A stretch of DNA of 5,419 nucleotides from Anaerolineae bacterium (GTDB lineage: Bacteria > Chloroflexota > Anaerolineae > UBA1429), in NCBI GenBank assembly GCA_007118555.1, contig SKRJ01000183.1:1-5419 (forward strand), in the 5' to 3' direction. Both the position numbers and the translations under genes were made by a program. Position 1 is the stretch's first letter, and every line of letters begins with the position of its first letter. This document shows positions 1 through 4,160 of the stretch, piece by piece. Below the pieces are notes generated by a model that had not been told where the DNA came from, ran no database searches, and saw only the letters and a list, made by a program, of their open reading frames with translations.

Positions 1-156
1 CAAAGGAGGATCCGCCTCACGGACGCCCGGCGCAGAGGCGCTCGTCGGATCGGCGGGCGTCTCGGGGGGGCGGCAGGCCACCGTGGTAACCAGCAGGAGC
101 GCGGTGAGCAGAGCGATTCGGATGGCGGAGTGAGGGAATGGATCTTGTATACGCAT
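1..156 (-). CDS. Lipoprotein of unknown function, N-terminal fragment
   Basis: The minus strand is open from an ATG at 156 to the left edge (52 codons, in frame at base 1), so only the export signal and the start of the mature part are visible. The product begins MRIQDPFPHSAIR, followed by a hydrophobic core (IALLTALLLV, residues 14-23) and a lipobox-like TVAC ending at Cys28. This is the layout of a type II (lipoprotein) signal peptide, although Thr at -3 is not the preferred residue. After Cys28 comes a Pro/Ala/Ser/Thr-rich stretch (RPPETPADPTSASAP), typical of the flexible linker that tethers a lipoprotein domain to the membrane. The start is supported by AAGGGGG (164-170) seven bases upstream. 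The functional domain lies outside the window, so substrate-binding protein, peptidase or other lipoprotein all remain possible. It is transcribed away from every other gene here. Confidence 0.72.
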   Translation of the reverse strand, partial: MRIQDPFPHSAIRIALLTALLLVTTVACRPPETPADPTSASAPGVREADPPL

Positions 157-206
157 CTCGTTGCCCCCTTGGCGATGGACGCCCGGTCTGTATCGATTCC
201 ACGATC

Positions 207-212
207 ATTATA
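207..212 (-). promoter_or_regulatory. Candidate -10 box for the lipoprotein gene
   Basis: The minus strand carries a perfect TATAAT about 50 bp upstream of the lipoprotein ATG, which would place transcription start near base 200 and give a leader of roughly 44 nt. No recognisable -35 hexamer lies 16-18 bp further upstream, where the sequence is pure G/C, and there is no TGn extension. If used, it probably depends on an activator or an alternative element. Confidence 0.4.
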
Positions 213-255
213 CGCCAAAGCGTGCCCGGCGCGCCCCCCGTGTGACCAGGCGTTG

Positions 256-271
256 CCCTGTCCGTACAGGG
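256..271. repeat. Inverted repeat CCCTGT-N4-ACAGGG
   Basis: Two perfect 6-bp arms (256-261 and 266-271) flank the 4-bp centre CCGT. The dyad lies between the divergent lipoprotein and membrane-protein promoters, about 44 bp upstream of the minus-strand -10 and 55 bp upstream of the plus-strand -35. It could be a repressor or activator operator. A chance short palindrome cannot be excluded. Confidence 0.35.
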
Positions 272-279
272 GAGCGTGG

Positions 280-298
280 GCTAGGCCAAATGGCCAGC
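280..298. repeat. Imperfect inverted repeat in the divergent control region
   Basis: GGCC (284-287) and GGCC (292-295) flank AAAT, and GCT (280-282) pairs with AGC (296-298) around a single bulged A at 283. Together they make a 7-bp stem on a 4-base loop. On the plus strand it is followed by TTTCCT, so it could act as a weak terminator that blocks read-through into the 326-354 promoter. It could equally be an operator. Nothing obvious on the plus strand upstream would need terminating. Confidence 0.3.
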
Positions 299-325
299 TT
301 TCCTATGCGCACGAATGCTTAGGAG

Positions 326-354
326 TTGACAGGCCCGGTTCGCGACCCTACAAT
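326..354 (+). promoter_or_regulatory. Near-consensus sigma-70 type promoter
   Basis: TTGACA (326-331, exact -35 consensus) and TACAAT (349-354, one mismatch from the -10 consensus) are separated by exactly 17 bp. Transcription should start near base 361, giving a leader of about 56 nt before the GTG at 417. It is the best promoter in the window and probably drives both the two-helix membrane protein and pyruvate kinase behind it. This suggests strong housekeeping expression. Confidence 0.8.
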
Positions 355-404
355 AAAAGCAGACAAGCGTTGCGCCGCAGGGTGTGACTCCGGATTCATC
401 ATCA

Positions 405-412
405 AGAGGTGG
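405..412 (+). promoter_or_regulatory. Ribosome binding site that sets the GTG start at 417
   Basis: AGAGGTGG ends four bases before GTG 417, and its GAGG core lies seven bases upstream. The in-frame GTG at 384 has only a short purine run directly against it. The later start is therefore preferred for the downstream membrane protein. Confidence 0.65.
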
Positions 413-416
413 CATT

Positions 417-887
417 GTGTCGTCCAAGCCCAAAAAGAAGCCGACTCTGCAAGGGCTGTTGCTACGCCATTGGGCCCTATTGATTGTACTCGTGTTATTG
501 GTAGATATGGGGCTGGCGATACGCAAGATCATACAGGGAGGCCTGTCGGATAACGTATATCTGCTTGCCACGCTGTTCACCAACCTCATCTTTATCGCCA
601 TCATCCTGTCGATCCGCTATATCATTATCGGGGGCCTCATGCGCGGCATTCGACAGGGGATGGAGCAGCCGTCCAGCAACAAAGAGGCCACCAAGGCCGA
701 TCATGTCGTCTCGAACGTAGGGCGCACCACGGGACGCTATGCCGGGATGGCCGGGCGCGTGTTCAAGCAGGGTGCGCGCAAGGCAGGGCGGGTAACCCGG
801 GTTGGAGCCTCGATGCTCCAGGGGTCCAGGGCCCCGGCCAAGGACGAGAAGCAAAAGAGCAACTCGGCCCCCTCCGAATGCGCCTAG
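417..887 (+). CDS. Two-helix membrane protein with basic Gly/Arg-rich tail, unknown function
   Basis: I do not recognise a family. From GTG 417 the product has 156 residues. A Lys-rich N-terminus (SSKPKKK, 2-8) precedes a first membrane segment at about residues 18-35 and a second at about 48-72. A hydrophilic tail of more than 80 residues follows. The positive-inside rule puts both the N-terminus and the tail in the cytoplasm, as a hairpin anchor. The tail (about 100-130) has repeated Gly-Arg/Lys steps (GR at 102, 106, 113 and 124) in a strongly basic stretch that could bind nucleic acid, acidic phospholipid or a partner protein. The last 20 residues are polar and probably disordered. An in-frame GTG at 384 would add 11 residues but has a poor ribosome binding site. 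The gene is first behind the strong 326-354 promoter and lies 56 bp ahead of pyk. It is clearly a real gene, but its function is unknown. Confidence 0.78.
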   Translation: MSSKPKKKPTLQGLLLRHWALLIVLVLLVDMGLAIRKIIQGGLSDNVYLLATLFTNLIFIAIILSIRYIIIGGLMRGIRQGMEQPSSNKEATKADHVVSNVGRTTGRYAGMAGRVFKQGARKAGRVTRVGASMLQGSRAPAKDEKQKSNSAPSECA

Positions 888-905
888 GGAGCGGCCTGGC
901 TCCCT
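886..905 (+). terminator. Hairpin at the end of the membrane-protein gene, weak terminator candidate
   Basis: AGGGAGC (886-892) and GCTCCCT (899-905) form a 7-bp stem on a 6-base loop. The stem starts inside the TAG stop codon. No T-run follows, so it is not a classical intrinsic terminator. It may attenuate read-through into pyk or protect the 3' end of the upstream message. Confidence 0.35.
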
Positions 906-943
906 GCCACTCACCATAGCATCAGATCATTGGGAGGGCCAGG

Positions 944-2380
944 ATGCGTCGAACCAAGATCGTTGCCACCATTGGGCCGGCTACCGACACCCCGGAGCGG
1001 GTTCGCGAGATGATCGCGGCGGGGGTGGACGTGTTCCGGCTCAACTTTTCCCACGGCACCCACGAGGACCATGCCCGCTATATCGGCATGGTGCGTCGCG
1101 AGGCCCGGGAGATAGACCGGCCCGTGGCGCTGCTACAGGATCTGCAGGGCCCCAAGATCCGCACCGGTCCCCTCGTTGACAACCAGCCCGTCCAGCTCGT
1201 CGACGGCCAGCAACTGGTCATTACCACCGAGTCCATCGAGGGCAACGCTCAGCGCATCAGCACCAACTATCCCCATCTGCCCCAAGACGTTTCCCCGGGC
1301 GACCGCATCCTGATCTCGGATGGTCTGATCGATACCCGTGTGGTAGAGACCACCCCGACCGAGGTGATCTGCGTCGTGATCCATGGCAACGAGCTGCGGG
1401 CTCGCCAGGGGCTCAGCCTGCCGGGCGTGGACATCAGTTGGCCCAGCATCATGCCCAAGGACCTGGACGACCTGGCGTTTGGTCTGGCCCAGGGCGTGGA
1501 CTATGTCGCGATCTCTTTTGTGCGCCAGGCCGGCGATGTGCTGCGGGTCAAAGAGGCGATACGCGAGGCCAAGGGCGACGTGCCCGTCATCGCCAAGCTG
1601 GAAAAGGCCGAGGCCATCGAGGCCCTGGACGCCATCATTCAGGTGGCCGATGGCATCATGGTGGCGCGGGGCGATATGGGCGTCGAGATCTCGCCCGAAA
1701 GAGTGCCGGTGCTCCAAAAGGACATTATACGGCGGGCCAACAATGCGGGGGTGCCGGTGATCACAGCCACCCAGATGCTCGAGTCGATGATATCAGCACC
1801 CCAGGCTACCCGCGCCGAAGTGAGCGATGTGGCCAACGCCATCCTGGATGGTAGCGACGCCGTCATGCTCAGCGGCGAGACGGCCATCGGCGCCTTTCCG
1901 ATACGGGCCATCCGCATGATGGACCGCATCGCCGATGCTGTCGAAGAGCTGGCCATCGCCCGCCATCACGAGCAGCATCAGTATGCCTTTGACGAGTTCT
2001 CGTCGATTCCCCAGGGTATCGCTGCTGCCGTAAGCGCCCTGAGTCGCACATTGCCCCTGGCCGCCGTGTGCGTCGTCACGCGCTCGGGCAGCACGGCCCG
2101 CCTCGTCTCTACCTATCGCCCCGATCTCCCGATCCTGGCCTTTACCCCGCTCGAGAGCACCTACCAGCGCCTGAGCCTGCTCTGGGGTGTCACGCCCATC
2201 AAGACCGAGTTTGCCAGCACCGAGGCCGAGTACTATGACATGGTCGAATCGGTGTTGCTGCGCATGGGCTATGCCCAGGCAGGCGACAATGTGGTCATCA
2301 CCGGCGGGCATCCCATCACCCAACAGGGGCCGACCAACTTTGCCAAGGTGCTGACCCTGGGAACGCGATCCCAACGCTAG
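944..2380 (+). CDS. pyk: Pyruvate kinase
   Basis: This cytoplasmic enzyme transfers phosphate from phosphoenolpyruvate to ADP, giving pyruvate and ATP in the last step of glycolysis. The 478-residue product has the usual length and no C-terminal PEP-synthase-like extension. TIM-barrel motifs are RLNFSHG (32-38) and DLQGPKIR (66-73). The B domain spans about 74-168. The active site follows: IAKLEK (216-221, catalytic Lys218 and metal ligand Glu220), ARGDMG (241-246, metal ligand Asp244) and ITATQML (273-279, Thr275). GETAIGAFP (311-319) closes the barrel. The C domain has TRSGSTARLVSTYRP (379-393). Leu67, Gln68 and Lys71 match the K+-independent class, as in E. coli PykA, rather than the Thr/Lys/Glu set of K+-dependent enzymes. 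The ATG at 944 has GGGAGG (932-937) six bases upstream. No clear promoter was seen in the 56-bp gap before it, so co-transcription with the upstream membrane protein is likely. Confidence 0.97.
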   Translation: MRRTKIVATIGPATDTPERVREMIAAGVDVFRLNFSHGTHEDHARYIGMVRREAREIDRPVALLQDLQGPKIRTGPLVDNQPVQLVDGQQLVITTESIEGNAQRISTNYPHLPQDVSPGDRILISDGLIDTRVVETTPTEVICVVIHGNELRARQGLSLPGVDISWPSIMPKDLDDLAFGLAQGVDYVAISFVRQAGDVLRVKEAIREAKGDVPVIAKLEKAEAIEALDAIIQVADGIMVARGDMGVEISPERVPVLQKDIIRRANNAGVPVITATQMLESMISAPQATRAEVSDVANAILDGSDAVMLSGETAIGAFPIRAIRMMDRIADAVEELAIARHHEQHQYAFDEFSSIPQGIAAAVSALSRTLPLAAVCVVTRSGSTARLVSTYRPDLPILAFTPLESTYQRLSLLWGVTPIKTEFASTEAEYYDMVESVLLRMGYAQAGDNVVITGGHPITQQGPTNFAKVLTLGTRSQR

Positions 2381-2425
2381 AGCAACCTCCCGCTTCCTTG
2401 TGCGTATAGCGATTGATCGCCAACA

Positions 2426-2448
2426 TACACCTATCCATGCTGGGTGTA
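2426..2448. repeat. Inverted repeat TACACCTA-N7-TGGGTGTA after pyk
   Basis: Eight-base arms (2426-2433 and 2441-2448) match at seven positions, and the eighth can form a T·G pair in RNA. The centre is 7 bp. The repeat lies 45 bp after the pyk stop and just ahead of the candidate -10 of the YccF gene, covering the place where a -35 box should be. It may be a regulator binding site for that promoter, or a 3' hairpin of the pyk message. No T-run follows, so intrinsic termination is doubtful. Confidence 0.4.
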
Positions 2449-2451
2449 GTG

Positions 2452-2460
2452 TGCTAGAAT
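2452..2460 (+). promoter_or_regulatory. Extended -10 promoter candidate for the YccF cluster
   Basis: TGCTAGAAT fits an extended -10 element (TGn plus TAGAAT, one mismatch from TATAAT). No -35 hexamer is visible at 16-18 bp. Start of transcription near 2467 would leave a very short leader, with the ribosome binding site almost at the 5' end. The YccF gene could instead be read through from pyk. Confidence 0.4.
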
Positions 2461-2467
2461 GGAGGAT

Positions 2468-2474
2468 AAGGGAG
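2468..2474 (+). promoter_or_regulatory. Ribosome binding site that sets the ATG start at 2480
   Basis: AAGGGAG lies five bases before ATG 2480. An upstream in-frame ATG at 2459 overlaps the -10 candidate and has no purine-rich site before it. It would also add a charged MEDKGAV ahead of a sequence that matches the family from MSTLGNI onward. Confidence 0.7.
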
Positions 2475-2479
2475 CAGTT

Positions 2480-2845
2480 ATGAGCACATTGGGTAACATC
2501 GTCTGGCTGATCTTTGGAGGGCTGATCTCCTCCGTACTCTATTTTCTGTTTGGGGCAGTACTCTGCCTGACCATCGTGGGCATCCCCTTTGGCATGCAAG
2601 CGATGCGACTTGGCGTGGCAACGCTATCCCCCTTTGGCAAGAGGGTCGTGGGCCGCGAGCGCCAGTCCAGCCTGGCCATCGTGTTCGATGTCATCTGGAT
2701 AGCCCTCTTTGGCTGGGAGATCGCCCTGGTGCACCTGGTCATGGCGGCGATTCTCGCCATCACGATCGTAGGATTGCCCTTTGCCAAGCAGCACATCAAA
2801 CTGATACCGGTAGCTCTGTTCCCGTTCAATCAGAAACTGGTCTGA
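2480..2845 (+). CDS. yccF: YccF-family inner membrane protein
   Basis: The product has 121 residues and matches the YccF domain family (formerly DUF307): it begins STLGNIVWLIFGG and has the repeated motif TIVG-[IL]-PF. E. coli YccF is an uncharacterised inner-membrane protein of similar size, so the molecular role is unknown. The protein is an internal duplication. Residues 7-57 align with 71-121 at a constant offset of 64 without gaps: Trp9/Trp73, Gly14/Gly78, TIVGIPF 31-37 / TIVGLPF 95-101, Pro51/Pro115. Each half has two hydrophobic stretches followed by a polar turn with Gln/Lys/Arg. The linker (KRVVGRERQSS, about 54-64) is basic and probably cytoplasmic. The start at 2480 is set by AAGGGAG. 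The gene heads a close run with the DUF4342 and GlsB-like genes (40- and 50-bp gaps). Confidence 0.9.
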   Translation: MSTLGNIVWLIFGGLISSVLYFLFGAVLCLTIVGIPFGMQAMRLGVATLSPFGKRVVGRERQSSLAIVFDVIWIALFGWEIALVHLVMAAILAITIVGLPFAKQHIKLIPVALFPFNQKLV

Positions 2846-2871
2846 TTCCGGGCCCACCGGCCGTATTCGAG

Positions 2872-2877
2872 AAGAGG
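2872..2877 (+). promoter_or_regulatory. Ribosome binding site favouring ATG 2886 over ATG 2880
   Basis: AAGAGG ends at 2877. It is only two bases from the ATG at 2880, which is too close, but eight bases from the in-frame ATG at 2886. The two starts differ by just two residues (Met-Ser). Confidence 0.55.
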
Positions 2878-2885
2878 AAATGAGC

Positions 2886-3215
2886 ATGAACGATCCGAAA
2901 CCACGCAAAGAAGAGATGCGCATCGACGGCGAAAAGATCACAGGCAAGGTCAAACAGACGTTCGAGGAAGGCATCCATACCGAAGAGATCAAGGTGCAGG
3001 GTGACCAGTTGCTGGCCAAGGTCAAGGAACTGGTGCGGGCCGGCAACGTGCGTCGCATCATTATCAAGAATACCCAGGGAATACGGGTGCTCGAGGTCCC
3101 TCTGACCCTGGGCGTGGTAGGTGCCGTGATGTTGCCGGTATGGGCCGCCATTGGCGCCGTCGCGGCATTGGCCGCTGACTATACCATCGTCGTTGAAAAA
3201 GTGGAGCAAGAGTAG
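2886..3215 (+). CDS. DUF4342 domain protein
   Basis: The product has 109 residues (111 if ATG 2880 is used). Residues 36-105 carry the DUF4342 pattern: a short amphipathic helix (GDQLLAKVKELVRAG, 39-53), NVRRIIIKN (54-62), a strand ending LEVPLTLGVVGAVMLP (69-84), an Ala/Gly-rich hydrophobic helix (86-97) and a final strand, DYTIVVEKVE. The function of the family is not established. The 76-97 region is hydrophobic enough for one membrane segment or a buried helix. Basic residues in NVRR and KVK could contact RNA, lipid or protein, which is speculation. The N-terminal part contains what looks like a second, diverged copy of the helix (12-29). The gene lies 40 bp after the YccF gene and 50 bp before the GlsB-like gene, which suggests one transcript for three small envelope-associated proteins. 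Confidence 0.87.
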   Translation: MNDPKPRKEEMRIDGEKITGKVKQTFEEGIHTEEIKVQGDQLLAKVKELVRAGNVRRIIIKNTQGIRVLEVPLTLGVVGAVMLPVWAAIGAVAALAADYTIVVEKVEQE

Positions 3216-3265
3216 CGAGAGACGCTTGGCTTTCTGCTCAGATACACGAAAGATGAGGGAAAAAG

Positions 3266-3511
3266 ATGGGCATAATCGCGTGGATAATCTTTGGAGCCCT
3301 GGCGGGCTGGGTGGCCAGCCTGATCGCCGGCACCAACGAGAGGCAGGGTTGCCTGATGAATATCGTGATCGGCGTCGCCGGCGCTTTTGTGGCCGGCCTG
3401 CTGGCAAACCTGCTCTTTGGCGTCGATGTTGTGTTTGACTTTGACATACGCAGCTTTTTGATCGCCGTTCTGGGCGCGCTGCTGCTGCTGCTGATATTCA
3501 GGCGTCGGTAG
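3266..3511 (+). CDS. GlsB/YeaQ/YmgE family small membrane protein (transglycosylase-associated)
   Basis: The 81-residue product begins GIIAWIIFGALAGWVASLI, the hallmark of the transglycosylase-associated / GlsB-YeaQ-YmgE family (Pfam Transgly_assoc). Three membrane segments are visible: about 2-20, 31-52 (NIVIGVAGAFVAGLLANLL, with small-residue spacing suited to tight helix packing) and 62-77, ending in RRR. The loop AGTNERQGC (21-29) between helices 1 and 2 is polar, as is usual in this family. These proteins are linked to general or acid stress responses in some bacteria, but no biochemical activity is established, and the old 'transglycosylase-associated' name is not evidence of enzyme activity. 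The start is supported by TGAGGGA (3254-3260) five bases upstream. The third helix contains five consecutive CTG codons (3479-3493). It is probably the last gene of the YccF-DUF4342-GlsB run. Confidence 0.93.
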   Translation: MGIIAWIIFGALAGWVASLIAGTNERQGCLMNIVIGVAGAFVAGLLANLLFGVDVVFDFDIRSFLIAVLGALLLLLIFRRR

Positions 3512-3535
3512 ATCGCCCGGCCATCGAGACTTTTT

Positions 3536-3563
3536 CGGCCCGTGGGCTCCAACCCGCGGGCCG
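3536..3563 (+). terminator. Strong GC hairpin after the GlsB-like gene, probable transcript end
   Basis: Arms 3536-3546 (CGGCCCGTGGG) and 3553-3563 (CCCGCGGGCCG) form an 11-bp stem with a single T·G pair on the 6-base loop CTCCAA. The hairpin starts 25 bases after the GlsB stop codon. On the plus strand it is followed by TTGGCGTTGG and not by a T-run. A run of five Ts sits on the wrong (5') side, 3531-3535. It is therefore a U-less terminator or 3'-end stabiliser and not a textbook intrinsic terminator. Confidence 0.55.
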
Positions 3564-3644
3564 TTGGCGTTGGGGTCGCGGGCGCTTGCCGCCGCCGCGT
3601 CCCTCGGCTACCATGTCCGTGGACACGCGATGGATGGCAGCGCG

Positions 3645-3652
3645 GGAGGAGG
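3645..3652 (+). promoter_or_regulatory. Ribosome binding site that sets the GTG start at 3658
   Basis: GGAGGAGG, a perfect anti-Shine-Dalgarno match, ends five bases before GTG 3658. The alternative in-frame ATG at 3586 would add 24 residues of low-complexity sequence with no membrane or signal character, and has no such site. Confidence 0.75.
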
Positions 3653-3657
3653 TCGCC

Positions 3658-4053
3658 GTGGATCCCTTTTGGGTCTTGTTGTTGGTCATTATCCTGGTCT
3701 CGCTCTGGATTATCTATGCCACACGTCCCGGCAAGCGAGATAAAAGCGAGGGAACCGCCGCGGCCGAGCAGGATGGCGAGCCCGCAGAGCCCCCGGCCAG
3801 CATTGCCGCCAACGTCGAGCCCGAGCCGATGGCGGGTCCGCCACCTTCTACAGAGGCTGTGCCGCCACGGCCCCATGTGCCTGTATCGGCGCCCGAACCG
3901 AGGGCACCGCGTCCCTCGGCCACCAGCGCCACGAGGCCAGTACACAGGAAACACATTGCTCGCTGCAGACACAATCGTCCACGAGATACCTACTGCGCCC
4001 GCTGCCGGCGCGAGGAACACGAGCGCATGTATGGCGATTGGACGTCGGATTGA
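3658..4053 (+). CDS. Membrane-anchored protein with Pro-rich linker and C-terminal Cys/His knuckle, unknown function
   Basis: I recognise no family. From GTG 3658 the product has 131 residues in three parts. One N-terminal membrane segment (FWVLLLVIILVSLWIIY, 4-20) is followed by RPGKR, so the bulk should lie in the cytoplasm. A linker of about 70 residues (30-95) rich in Pro, Ala and Glu is probably disordered. A basic C-terminus (96-121) carries Cys103, Cys113, Cys116 and His121 (C-x9-C-x2-C-x4-H) plus His96, His99 and His105. The spacing of CARC resembles one half of a zinc ribbon, so a small metal-binding knuckle held off the membrane by a flexible stalk is plausible but not shown. The 146-bp gap and the strong hairpin before it suggest separation from the GlsB cluster. 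No clear promoter is visible in that gap. Codon and base use are like those of its neighbours. Confidence 0.68.
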   Translation: MDPFWVLLLVIILVSLWIIYATRPGKRDKSEGTAAAEQDGEPAEPPASIAANVEPEPMAGPPPSTEAVPPRPHVPVSAPEPRAPRPSATSATRPVHRKHIARCRHNRPRDTYCARCRREEHERMYGDWTSD

Positions 4054-4074
4054 CGGCTGTGTCGCGCCTGGCCC

Positions 4075-4108
4075 GGTGACCCTGTATTTTGCACTGCCCG
4101 GCGTCACC
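4075..4108. repeat. Inverted repeat GGTGAC-N22-GTCACC upstream of the GH42 gene
   Basis: Perfect 6-bp arms (4075-4080 and 4103-4108) are separated by 22 bp that include the AT-richer TGTATTTTGC. They lie 53 bp or more upstream of the GH42 ATG, in a 107-bp gap with no convincing -35/-10 pair. The arms could be half-sites for a sugar-responsive regulator or a chance match. Confidence 0.25.
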
Positions 4109-4160
4109 CACGGGATGGACCGCTCGGGTTTGCATCAGACCTTGCCTTGCAGGAGGAACC

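Noticed and set aside
64..70. Run of seven G (C on the coding strand) just after the lipobox of the lipoprotein, as a possible phase-variation tract
   Set aside because: Seven bases is short for a slippage switch in GC-rich DNA, and the run encodes ordinary Pro-Pro in the linker.
384..416. Earlier GTG start for the two-helix membrane protein
   Set aside because: It would add MTPDSSSRGGI with no good ribosome binding site, while GTG 417 has AGAGGTGG at proper spacing.
1793..2599. Minus-strand open frame of 268 codons across the 3' half of pyk and the start of the YccF gene
   Set aside because: It lies opposite a clear pyruvate kinase, has no ribosome binding site and no recognisable domain. 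It is His/Gly/Asp-rich, as antisense frames of GC-rich genes are.
3479..3493. Five CTG codons in a row in the GlsB-like gene, as a possible unstable microsatellite
   Set aside because: CTG is the favoured Leu codon here, and the run encodes part of a membrane helix. Five units are too few to argue for instability.
3586..3657. Earlier ATG start for the Cys/His-knuckle protein
   Set aside because: It would place a low-complexity stretch before the membrane segment, and the perfect GGAGGAGG points to GTG 3658.
3238..4107. Minus-strand open frame of 289 codons across the GlsB-like and Cys/His-knuckle genes
   Set aside because: It spans two plus-strand genes and the hairpin between them, has low-complexity Arg/Gly/Pro composition and no domain.
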